42,025 bases of DNA from the NCBI GenBank assembly GCA_001825665.1, contig MHXZ01000013.1:1-42025 (forward strand). Reading direction: 5' to 3'. The position numbers and the translations under genes are program-made. Positions 8,541 to 16,832 of the stretch are shown in pieces. The stretch comes from Planctomycetes bacterium GWF2_41_51 (GTDB lineage: Bacteria > Planctomycetota > Phycisphaerae > Sedimentisphaerales > UBA12454). Every line of letters begins with the position of its first letter. Positions within the stretch are counted from its first letter, which is position 1. The notes beneath the pieces are model-generated. The model was not told where the DNA came from. It did not search any database and saw nothing but the letters and a program-made list of their open reading frames with translations.

Positions 8541-9215
8541 ATGAACAGAAAGTTATTGTTAAGTTTGAGTGTTTTAATGTTGGTTTGCGGGACAAGTTTT
8601 GGTGCTTTATTGAATGTCAATAATCCGAGTTTCGAAGGCCAGGTGCAAGCGGACGGCACAACCACAAAATTTGTAAATGCCTTATCATGGACAAAGACTG
8701 CAACGGAAACACGAGTTTGGATGCGGAATCCGCTGAGCAGTGATGTTTTACAGCCTACGAATGGTGCCAATATGGCTTATGTTACTTTCAATGGTTCGTT
8801 GTATCAAACTATTCTGCCAATCGCGGAAAATACGCGGTATACCCTCACAATAGATTTGGCAGCAGCAACAAACAATCCTGATACAGGAGCGGCGCTCACA
8901 ACCAGTATCGCTTTTGGTGAAATAGGTTTATATGCTAACGGCTTCAATCCGACATCGTTGCTGACAAACCAGAGATTTGGAAAAACCAATCCTGACGATA
9001 CAAACACAGAGATATTTACAGACCACTTTGAAACTTTCAGTATCTCGTGGGACAGCACAGCAAGCAGTAAGATAGGTCAAACATTATGGATTACCATTAC
9101 AACTGGGCAGGTATGGGTAGATAATGTTCGTCTTGATGCGACTGTTATACCTGAGCCTGCATCGATGATGCTGCTGACTTTTGGCGGATTGATGATATTG
9201 AAAAAGAAACGCTAA
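8541..9215 (+). CDS. PEP-CTERM sorting-domain protein with jelly-roll module
   Basis: The protein has 224 residues. The ATG follows a strong GGAGGAAGG. The N-terminal signal peptide ends near GTSFGA, a single binding module starts at NVNNPSFEGQ, and the C-terminus VIPEPASMMLLTFGGLMILK plus KKR is a textbook PEP-CTERM tail: PEP motif, hydrophobic helix, basic end. Such proteins are processed by an exosortase, which is not in this window, and are placed in or on the envelope. It shares the binding-module pattern with the preceding gene, from which it is separated by a 75-base gap holding a small hairpin (CTCTGA/TCAGAG), and is probably cotranscribed. Confidence 0.88.
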   Translation: MNRKLLLSLSVLMLVCGTSFGALLNVNNPSFEGQVQADGTTTKFVNALSWTKTATETRVWMRNPLSSDVLQPTNGANMAYVTFNGSLYQTILPIAENTRYTLTIDLAAATNNPDTGAALTTSIAFGEIGLYANGFNPTSLLTNQRFGKTNPDDTNTEIFTDHFETFSISWDSTASSKIGQTLWITITTGQVWVDNVRLDATVIPEPASMMLLTFGGLMILKKKR

Positions 9216-9233
9216 ACGGAAATGTAAGTTGAA

Positions 9234-9265
9234 GTGAGCCGGTCATTGCGGCCGGCTTACTTTTT
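9234..9265 (+). terminator. Intrinsic terminator after the PEP-CTERM gene
   Basis: A nine-base stem (GTGAGCCGG with CCGGCTTAC, one G-T pair) with a nine-base loop is followed directly by TTTTT. It should stop most transcripts from the LacI-controlled promoter, so the next genes depend on readthrough or on a promoter in 9266-9298. Confidence 0.75.
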
Positions 9266-9298
9266 GCGGATAATTATCTAATCCGTAAGGGAGTAATT

Positions 9299-10108
9299 AT
9301 GAGATCTTACCGTGTTGACAAAGCATTCACATTAGTTGAGTTATTGGTGGTTATTTCAATAATAGCGTTGCTTTTGGCTGTTCTGATGCCTGCTTTGAGC
9401 AAGGCAAGAGAGCAGGCCAGAAAAGTGGTTTGTTCATCCAATCTCAAACAGCAGGGAATTGCATTGGGTTCTTATGCCGCCGCAACTAAAGCATATCCAC
9501 ATAAACTGAATACGGCTCTCTGGCCAATGGGCGGAATGTATTGGACAGCAACTGATACTAATACGCCGCCTTATTATCCGGCAGGTCAAGGCGCTTTAAT
9601 AGCTAGTAATTACATTAAAGACCCAAAATTTTTCTACTGTCCTTCTGTTAAAAACACAGATAATTTAAGTTATGATCAAATGTTTAAAAAATATCAGCGG
9701 GTTTATCTTTCAACACAAAATCCGGCAGATATAGATTATGCACACTTATTTATAAGTTACGGTTATTGGGTAGGCTATAAAACTAATTCAGTTCTTGAGA
9801 ACAATGTAATATCAAGGACAACCGCTCGAGATCTTATGTCCAGAAGCGACACCGTAACTGTTACAGACATCATGTGTATCGATAAGAACAAGGTTACTTT
9901 TGGCAAGTTCGATCAAGCGCATAAATATCCGCATACGTTTTCAAATCACAGGAATGGAAATGTTTTGCAGGGCGGTTCCAATCTTTATAACGACGCCAGT
10001 GTTCGATGGGATAATTTCCAGAAAATTCAAAGTGAATGGGGCACAATTTCGCCTTTAAAATATAATCGTCTTAAATGTACGATAAAAGATACGATTTGGT
10101 TTTTCTAA
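9299..10108 (+). CDS. Type II secretion pseudopilin-like protein (planctomycete prepilin family)
   Basis: The 269-residue protein carries a type IV prepilin N-terminus: a short basic leader, then KAFTLVELLVVISIIALLL and MPALSKAREQARKVVCSSNL. Prepilin peptidase would cleave between A and F, with E at mature position 5. The middle is a long low-complexity region. The C-terminus has FSNHRNGNVLQGG and LYNDASVRWDNF, matching the H-x-G...DGSVRW ending of the abundant planctomycete proteins of this kind. Many paralogues occur per genome, often beside carbohydrate-degradation genes. The exact role is unknown; possibly a surface fibre or secretion component. GGGAG lies just before the start. Confidence 0.88.
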   Translation: MRSYRVDKAFTLVELLVVISIIALLLAVLMPALSKAREQARKVVCSSNLKQQGIALGSYAAATKAYPHKLNTALWPMGGMYWTATDTNTPPYYPAGQGALIASNYIKDPKFFYCPSVKNTDNLSYDQMFKKYQRVYLSTQNPADIDYAHLFISYGYWVGYKTNSVLENNVISRTTARDLMSRSDTVTVTDIMCIDKNKVTFGKFDQAHKYPHTFSNHRNGNVLQGGSNLYNDASVRWDNFQKIQSEWGTISPLKYNRLKCTIKDTIWFF

Positions 10109-10118
10109 CAGGCCAAAA

Positions 10119-12203
10119 GTGAAAGTCACTGCAATTTTAATTTGTTTTTTATTTTCAGTCAGCTTGTGCTGTGCTGCGGTTACTTATCTTGATAACGGTA
10201 CAATCAAGATCGGTGTAGATTTGGCACGAGGCGGCACAATCACCTATCTTGCCAATATTGCTGATGGAAGAGATATTGTTAATAATTATGACCTCGGCCG
10301 TGAAATACAGCAATCATATTATTCAGGGCCAATTCCATTCGAGGGCGCTAACTGGAGCGGAAGCGACTGGTCGTGGAATCCTGTTGCGGCAGGGGATAAA
10401 TGCGGCTCGATTTCTGAAGTTCTCGAATGGTCGAATGACGGAGGCAGTATTTATGTAAAAAGAATTCCCAAGCAGTGGGGACTGTGCAATGTAGCTTCCG
10501 AATGTATTATGGAAGAATGGATTCGGCTCGAAGGAAATGTGGCGATTGTCAGATGTAAACTGACCAACAACCGCAGCGATACGACTTTTTACCCTGCATA
10601 TAATCAGGAATTGCCGGCAGTTTATACAAATTATCCATTCAGATTTCTATACAGTTACACCGGAGATACACCATTTACAAATGCGCCTCTGACATTAATA
10701 GCTAATCCTTCCGGCAATGCACCGCCCTGGGCATATTATAACCCGACAGAGTATTTCAGCGCACTTGTGGATGATACCAACTGGGGATTGGGATTATATA
10801 ATCCTATAGTTCAATTACATGCCGGCGGATATCACAGTAATGCCAATATGCCTGCAAGTACCGGGTACATAGCGCCAATACGTAAAGAACATCTCGATCA
10901 TAATATCGTTTACGAATATGAATATTACCTGATACTTGACAGCCTGGAAAATATCAGGAATTTTGTTTATGCCCATCGTCCTGATAAATTGCCGAATTAT
11001 AATTTCGCTAAAGACCGTCAGGGCTGGTCTTTTGTAAATACCCGCGATGGAGGCTTTCCATTCGATGGATATATGCGGGTATCACTTAATTCGCCAGACC
11101 CCATAATGAACGGCCCCATCGATTTTTGGAACGCTGAAGATGTTCCTATGATTTATATTTGTGCCAGATACAATGCAGCGGCAGGACAAACAGCTTATTT
11201 ATTCTGGAATGAATTTAACGGTTCAGGTTTCAACTCAACCAAATCCATAATTTTCAATCCGATTTGTGATGGCCAATGGCATATCTATGAAATCGCATTG
11301 CATACAAAATCAAGTTATACAGGCAAAATAAGTCAGATTCGTTTTGACCCTATACCCTCGGGCAGCACCGGTCAATATGTCGATATAAAATATATTTCAG
11401 CTTATCAAATTCCCGGAGATTTCGACAGGAACTGGACGATTGATCTCTATGATTTCGCTCAAATTGGGAATAATTGGGGCAAATATCTTGGGCCGAATTC
11501 TACTGGCGACTTGAACGATGACAGACATGTCGGATTTGAAGATTTAAAAATATTTGTAGAAAACTGGCTTGCTTCGCCGCTTGTGGCGCATTGGAAACTG
11601 AACGAAACAACAGGAAACATAGTCAATGACAGTGTATCGACTAATGACGGCACGGCATTTGGAACTGTTTGGCAGCCGCAGGAGAATATCAATGGTGCGA
11701 TATCCTTTGACGGTTCAAGTTATATCCTTGTGCCTGACAGCGACAGCATTAGTGTCGGAGCGGGCAGCTTTACTATATCTTTCTGGATAAATCCTGTGAG
11801 CGTTTCCGGTTTGTATGGTATTTTGACAAAATTCAAAGATGGCGCGGACAAGGAATTTGGAATCAGCACAAGCGGTTCATCAATTATTCTTGATATAGAA
11901 AAAGACGACAACAACGGCAGAGCGCAAAGTGTTTCAGGTGTGCTTTCGGCCGGTACGTGGCAGCATATTGCTGTTACATTTAATATGGCAACCAAAGAAG
12001 TTGGTTTTTATCATCAGGGTACAAAAGCAGCAACTGCTTCCAATACAATTACAAGTCTGCCTGACGAACTTTCGAATGATCTTTATATCGGCAGATGGGG
12101 TGGGATATATAACGCGGTTTATTTCAGGGGAATGTTAGACGATCTGCGGATTTATAACAGGGTGCTTTCAAGTTCTCAGATTGAAAGCCTTTCACAAAAT
12201 TGA
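10119..12203 (+). CDS. Large secreted protein with dockerin and LamG-type lectin domain
   Basis: The protein has 694 residues, starting at GTG 10 bases after the previous stop. A signal peptide (MKVTAILICFLFSVSLCCAA) is followed by a domain of about 270 residues I cannot assign (DLARGGTITYLANI, YDLGREIQQSYYSG, ICARYNAAAGQTAYLFWNEF further on in a beta-rich segment). Two dockerin-like repeats come next (GDFDRNWTIDLYDFAQIGNN and GDLNDDRHVGFEDLKIFVEN, about 434-490). The C-terminal 200 residues are a concanavalin-like LamG domain (VAHWKLNETTGN through FRGMLDDLRIYNRVLS). It is likely an exported glycan-binding or glycan-cleaving protein. The next gene's start overlaps or abuts its stop. Confidence 0.82.
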   Translation: MKVTAILICFLFSVSLCCAAVTYLDNGTIKIGVDLARGGTITYLANIADGRDIVNNYDLGREIQQSYYSGPIPFEGANWSGSDWSWNPVAAGDKCGSISEVLEWSNDGGSIYVKRIPKQWGLCNVASECIMEEWIRLEGNVAIVRCKLTNNRSDTTFYPAYNQELPAVYTNYPFRFLYSYTGDTPFTNAPLTLIANPSGNAPPWAYYNPTEYFSALVDDTNWGLGLYNPIVQLHAGGYHSNANMPASTGYIAPIRKEHLDHNIVYEYEYYLILDSLENIRNFVYAHRPDKLPNYNFAKDRQGWSFVNTRDGGFPFDGYMRVSLNSPDPIMNGPIDFWNAEDVPMIYICARYNAAAGQTAYLFWNEFNGSGFNSTKSIIFNPICDGQWHIYEIALHTKSSYTGKISQIRFDPIPSGSTGQYVDIKYISAYQIPGDFDRNWTIDLYDFAQIGNNWGKYLGPNSTGDLNDDRHVGFEDLKIFVENWLASPLVAHWKLNETTGNIVNDSVSTNDGTAFGTVWQPQENINGAISFDGSSYILVPDSDSISVGAGSFTISFWINPVSVSGLYGILTKFKDGADKEFGISTSGSSIILDIEKDDNNGRAQSVSGVLSAGTWQHIAVTFNMATKEVGFYHQGTKAATASNTITSLPDELSNDLYIGRWGGIYNAVYFRGMLDDLRIYNRVLSSSQIESLSQN

Positions 12204-12205
12204 AA

Positions 12206-15200
12206 ATGAAAAACAAATCGTTTTTTATTCTTGTTTTTATGTCTTTGGTTGCGGTGTCAGCAGTTTTTGCTGAGATAGGCACAGTCAGTGTTCATTTATC
12301 AAACGCCGGTTTTGAAATACCGGCTTTAGGCGAAGGACAATGGTTTAAACACGTTTACGGCTGGGAATCTGCTTTCAGTGATTATTTGAATGACAGATGT
12401 CCTGAAGTACGAAACCCCGCGACATCGGCGGTTCCGCAGTCCGCTGAAGGGAAAAATTACGGCTGGCTGAACGGCATACAGCTTTTTCAAATTCCTGATG
12501 TGATTAAGGCAGGCAGAGTTTATAAATTGTCCGCAGATATTGCTAAATACGGCAGCCTTTCAGGAGTATACAGAATTTTAATTGGCATTTATGATCCAAA
12601 TAGAAAATACGAAACAAGCCCGATTGCAATATCAGAAGCAACACACTTGACAAATCCTTTAACAAGTTCATGGCAGCGAGTAACACTCGAATTCGACAGT
12701 TCGCAATACCCGCAATGGGTTGGCTATCAGCTTTTGGTGTACATCTGGGCGAATCAGTGCGCTGTGGATAATTTATGCCTGACAAAAACTGTCGAAATAC
12801 AGGATGTGGTTTACCTTACGATAGAAGGCCCCCAGGGTAGTGAGGGAAATTTGGACCCCGCTCCGGGAGTCTATGCTTTTGAGAGAGGCGATGAAATCAA
12901 ACTAACTGCACGGCGAATAGAAAACAGCGGCAGTGTAACTGTATTTGACAGTTGGCAGGGAGAGTTGGAATTCCCTTATCAGCCTGAAACAACAGTTGTA
13001 ATGGATGAAAATAAAACTATAACCGCAATGTATGCACCCGCCGATTCGCAGCCCTGGGATGTCAAAGCTGATACCTGGGTTGGCAGAGATGCTTTAGGCA
13101 GAGAATTGCCCGGTTACGCCGAATGCGGCCCAATACGACCAGACCGAAAATTCATATCGGCGTACGCTTTTTGGCTTGGCACAAGTCCGGGAATGTTTCA
13201 TGAGCCTTATGATGTCACAAAAATTCTTGCCAACCCGTCCAAACCGTGGGGGCCTCAATATACTTTTCATTTTTGGGGAGAGCCTGAATTAGGTTATTAT
13301 AAATCTGTTGATGATTATGTTATGCGCAAAAATATCCTGATGCTCGATGCGGCCGGAGTGGATGCGATGGCTTTCGAATGCACCAATGCGAAAACTTATC
13401 CACAGTCGAATATGATAATGTGTGAGGTAATGGAGGAACTTCAAAACAGCGGCAGTAGAGTGCCGAAGATGTGTTTCTGGTCAAATCCGTCTTATCAGGT
13501 TGAACAGGCAGTGTATTTGTATTTTTATAGTAGAGGGCTTTATTCCGATTTATGGTTTTATCTCGATGGCAAGCCTTTAATTCTGCCGGTTGGTGATTGG
13601 TCAGGATTAAATGCAACATTAAAAAATTACTTTACGTTCAGGCAATGCTGGAGTCAATACGATGGTCAGGATAGATGGCAGTCGAACGATTATTCGCCGC
13701 AGGATTATGCATGGCATCTGAATCAATTTAAACCCGAAGAAACCAGCGTCGGAGCGGGACGGCACGCTACAACCAATATCGGAAGAAGTTACCATAATGG
13801 CAGTCAGCCGCCTATAAATGAATATCATCTGACTGGTACGGAGCATTTGGGTCTTTTTTTTGAGGAACAATGGAATAGGGCCCTTAACATCGATGCTAAT
13901 TTTATTTTTTTGAGCACCTGGAATGAATGGGGATCATTCAGGTATATTTGGCCCGAACCTGTCTGGCCGGGATTGGATTATTTTCTTGGTAAGCACATGG
14001 TCGAAGGGCAAACGTTCTTCGGGGATGATTACAATCAGGAATACAGCCGGGACATAGAGCCGATGAAAGGCGGGCATACAGATAATTATTATTATCAGAT
14101 GGTTGCTAATATTCGAAGATATAAAGGTGTCAGACCGCCCGAAACCCCAGGTGTACCGATGAATATTTTAATAGATGGTGATTTTGAACAGTGGAAAAAT
14201 GTGAAACCTGAATATCGTGATTATAAACGCGATAACTTACATAGAAATGAATTTGGCTGGGGTGATTTTACAAGGTATATCAATACCACAGGACGAAATG
14301 ATTTTGTCTTATCGAAAGTTAGTTTCGATGCCGAGAATATTTATTTTTATGTACAAACACTGCATCCGATTTCAAATTACAGCGATCCTAACTGGATGCT
14401 GCTGTTCATCGACAGCGATCAAAATAGTCAAACCGGCTGGGAAGGTTTTGATTATTTAATAAATGCCGAGGTAATTGATAATTCGAGAACTACCATCAAG
14501 ACTTTTGCGGATGGACAGGTTTGGCAGGATATAGACGCGGAGATTGCTTACGCTTTAACCGGCAATGAAATGGAAATCAAAATTCCTCGACAGATTTTCG
14601 GCCAAAATAACGAAATAGTAGCCTTTGATTTTCATTGGGCTGATAATATTCAAAAACATTTCGATATAATTGAATTTTCCATCAACGGTGACAGCGCACC
14701 TGACAGGAGATTGAATTATCGTTTCGACAGTTCACTTAGAGATTTGGCTTGTCAAATGCTGGTACAATCAGATAATAACATCCGAATGGATATCGATGGA
14801 AATTGCCTGATAGATATTTTCGATATGGAATTATTTGGCGAGCAGTGGCTTGAAAATTATTCTTTTTATGATTTTGCAGAATTTGCAAGGGATTGGAATA
14901 AAGATTTAACTCCCGACCGGATTACAAGTATTATATATGCACAGGATGATTTTGAGACAGGTCAGTTGAATCCCGCAGTGTGGACTTCGAGCGGCAACGC
15001 TGTGTGGTCAATTACAACCGATGAAAGTCAGTCAGGACAATATAGTTGCAAATCCGGAGTTATAGAAAATAATCAAATAAGCATATTAGACCTTTCTGTT
15101 ATAGTCGAAAAAGAATCTGTTCTGAATTTTAATTACAGGATATCAAGCGAATTAAACAAGGACTGGCTGCGATTCTATATCAATAGTTCTGAAAAAGGGG

Positions 15201-15352
15201 CATGGTCGGGACAAAATCCATGGATGCGGAAAAAATATTATCTTGCTCCGGGACAATACACTTTGAGATGGACATATATAAAAAGCAGCACAGGCAAGGC
15301 GAATTCGGACTGTGCGTGGATTGACAATATTTCAGTTTCAGCTTTTAAGTAA
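12206..15352 (+). CDS. Secreted multidomain glycoside hydrolase (GH99/GH71-like) with CBM9-like and dockerin modules
   Basis: The protein has 1048 residues. After a signal peptide (ending VSAVFA) come a jelly-roll module (about 24-195), an InlB-like repeat (198-275), and a TIM-barrel-like region (about 280-640) with AYAFWLGTSPGMFHEPYD, LMLDAAGVDAMAFECTNA, NPSYQVEQAVYLYFYS and FLSTWNEWGSF. The STWNEW block and overall order resemble the GH71/GH99-type barrels found in planctomycetes. Then follow a CBM9/DOMON-like sandwich (ILIDGDFEQWKN to FDFHWADN), a dockerin pair (MDIDGNCLIDIFDMELFGEQ) and a C-terminal binding module. I chose ATG 12206, three bases after the previous stop; a TTG at 12200 would overlap it. 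Family assignment is tentative. Confidence 0.78.
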   Translation: MKNKSFFILVFMSLVAVSAVFAEIGTVSVHLSNAGFEIPALGEGQWFKHVYGWESAFSDYLNDRCPEVRNPATSAVPQSAEGKNYGWLNGIQLFQIPDVIKAGRVYKLSADIAKYGSLSGVYRILIGIYDPNRKYETSPIAISEATHLTNPLTSSWQRVTLEFDSSQYPQWVGYQLLVYIWANQCAVDNLCLTKTVEIQDVVYLTIEGPQGSEGNLDPAPGVYAFERGDEIKLTARRIENSGSVTVFDSWQGELEFPYQPETTVVMDENKTITAMYAPADSQPWDVKADTWVGRDALGRELPGYAECGPIRPDRKFISAYAFWLGTSPGMFHEPYDVTKILANPSKPWGPQYTFHFWGEPELGYYKSVDDYVMRKNILMLDAAGVDAMAFECTNAKTYPQSNMIMCEVMEELQNSGSRVPKMCFWSNPSYQVEQAVYLYFYSRGLYSDLWFYLDGKPLILPVGDWSGLNATLKNYFTFRQCWSQYDGQDRWQSNDYSPQDYAWHLNQFKPEETSVGAGRHATTNIGRSYHNGSQPPINEYHLTGTEHLGLFFEEQWNRALNIDANFIFLSTWNEWGSFRYIWPEPVWPGLDYFLGKHMVEGQTFFGDDYNQEYSRDIEPMKGGHTDNYYYQMVANIRRYKGVRPPETPGVPMNILIDGDFEQWKNVKPEYRDYKRDNLHRNEFGWGDFTRYINTTGRNDFVLSKVSFDAENIYFYVQTLHPISNYSDPNWMLLFIDSDQNSQTGWEGFDYLINAEVIDNSRTTIKTFADGQVWQDIDAEIAYALTGNEMEIKIPRQIFGQNNEIVAFDFHWADNIQKHFDIIEFSINGDSAPDRRLNYRFDSSLRDLACQMLVQSDNNIRMDIDGNCLIDIFDMELFGEQWLENYSFYDFAEFARDWNKDLTPDRITSIIYAQDDFETGQLNPAVWTSSGNAVWSITTDESQSGQYSCKSGVIENNQISILDLSVIVEKESVLNFNYRISSELNKDWLRFYINSSEKGAWSGQNPWMRKKYYLAPGQYTLRWTYIKSSTGKANSDCAWIDNISVSAFK

Positions 15353-15356
15353 AGGA

Positions 15357-16832
15357 ATGAAAATGAATCGAAGAGAATTTGTTTACAAAAGTTTTTTATC
15401 GGCTGTTTGCGCGGCAGGTTTGCAAAATTTGAGTTCCTGCAAAGCTGCGGTAAAGGATTCTTCAAAATCAAAAAAAACGAATTTTTTAGTTATTCTGACC
15501 GATGATCTTGGCTGGTCGGACGTCAGCTATAACGGCAGCAAGTTTTATGAAACGCCGAATCTTGATAAGTTCGCGGCTGAAAATCTTACCTTTACCAACG
15601 CATACTCTCCTGCGCCATTGTGCACAGCATCACGAGCAAGTATTCTTACGGGTAAAAATCCTGCCAGGACGCGAATTACTGCCGCTTCTTTAAAACCATA
15701 TCCCAAGCCTGACGGGCGTTTCCCTCCTAAAACAAAAACATCGGCACCATGGCAGAAAATGGTTGAACCCACGCCTTACTGGTATATGCTCTCAGAGGAA
15801 TTAACAATAGCCGAAGTCCTTCGATCACAGGGTTATAAAACTGCCTGCATTGGCAAATGGCACGTCGGGGATGAAGAATACGGGCCGGAAAATCAGGGTT
15901 TTGAACATAATTTTGGCGCCAACTGGCAGCCGGGACCGCCTTCATATTTTTATCCGTATCATATCGGAACAATTACGAGCGGTGTACCCGGCGAATATCT
16001 GACAGACAGATTGTCTGATGAAGCAAAGAAATTTATGGAAGCAAACAAAAATGAACCATTCTTTCTTTTGCTCAGTCATTATGCAGTTCATACTCCAATA
16101 CAAGCCAAGGCAGAGGATGTTGAATATTATAAAAAGAAAATCGATCCCAATGACTGCCATAATAATCCAACTTACGCGGGTATGATAAAGAGCATGGATG
16201 AAAATGTCGGAGAAGTTCTGGAATATCTCAAGCAAAGCGGCCTTGACGAAAATACCGTTGTGATTTTTATTTCCGACAATGGCGGAGCGACGTATAAGGA
16301 CAATAATCAGGTTATAACGTGCAATAAACCTTTACGCGGCGGTAAGGCGACTTTATACGAAGGCGGAATAAGAACCCCGATGATTGTAAGATGTCCGGGC
16401 AAAACCAAAGCGGAAAAATGCCAAACGCCTGTTACGGGGACAGATATGTTCTCTACGATTTGCGAACTTGCAGGAACGGAAACGCCCAAAGAAGCGGCTG
16501 ACAGCGTAAGTATTGTTCCTCTTTTAAAGGGCAAAAACATTGCTGATAGACCTTTGTATTTTCATTTCCCGCACTATATTCCGGTATGCGATACTACTCC
16601 GTGTTCATCGATACGCCAGGGCGATTACAAACTGATTAAATTTTACGAAGGACATTCGGAACTTTACAATTTGTCTGACGATATCGGAGAAACCAAAAAT
16701 CTTGCAGAAAAAATGCCGGAAAAGGCATCTCAAATGCAGAAGCAATTGGAAGAATGGATTGAAAGTGTCGAGGCGCAATTACCAATAGCTAATTCGGCTT
16801 ACGACCCGAAAGCGGAGGCGCCAAAGCAGTGA
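15357..16832 (+). CDS. Sulfatase (formylglycine-dependent, arylsulfatase family)
   Basis: The protein has 491 residues. The active-site motif is C89-T-A-S-R93 within LCTASRASILTGKNP; the cysteine would be converted to formylglycine. Other family features are LTDDLGWSDVSYNGSKFYET (metal-binding aspartates), IGKWHVGDEEYGPENQGF and ISDNGGATYKDNN. The N-terminus NRREFVYKSFLSA has a twin-arginine look and LSSC at 25-28 could be a lipobox, so export is likely. It should strip sulfate esters from the polysaccharide before or during hydrolysis. The gene starts a few bases after its upstream neighbour and overlaps the next by four bases (GTGA), so it belongs to one operon. Confidence 0.93.
   Translation: MKMNRREFVYKSFLSAVCAAGLQNLSSCKAAVKDSSKSKKTNFLVILTDDLGWSDVSYNGSKFYETPNLDKFAAENLTFTNAYSPAPLCTASRASILTGKNPARTRITAASLKPYPKPDGRFPPKTKTSAPWQKMVEPTPYWYMLSEELTIAEVLRSQGYKTACIGKWHVGDEEYGPENQGFEHNFGANWQPGPPSYFYPYHIGTITSGVPGEYLTDRLSDEAKKFMEANKNEPFFLLLSHYAVHTPIQAKAEDVEYYKKKIDPNDCHNNPTYAGMIKSMDENVGEVLEYLKQSGLDENTVVIFISDNGGATYKDNNQVITCNKPLRGGKATLYEGGIRTPMIVRCPGKTKAEKCQTPVTGTDMFSTICELAGTETPKEAADSVSIVPLLKGKNIADRPLYFHFPHYIPVCDTTPCSSIRQGDYKLIKFYEGHSELYNLSDDIGETKNLAEKMPEKASQMQKQLEEWIESVEAQLPIANSAYDPKAEAPKQ

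Noticed and set aside
9299-10108. Genuine type II secretion major pseudopilin (GspG).
   Set aside because: The C-terminus has the planctomycete-type NDASVRW ending and the gene is in a glycan locus without other Gsp genes.
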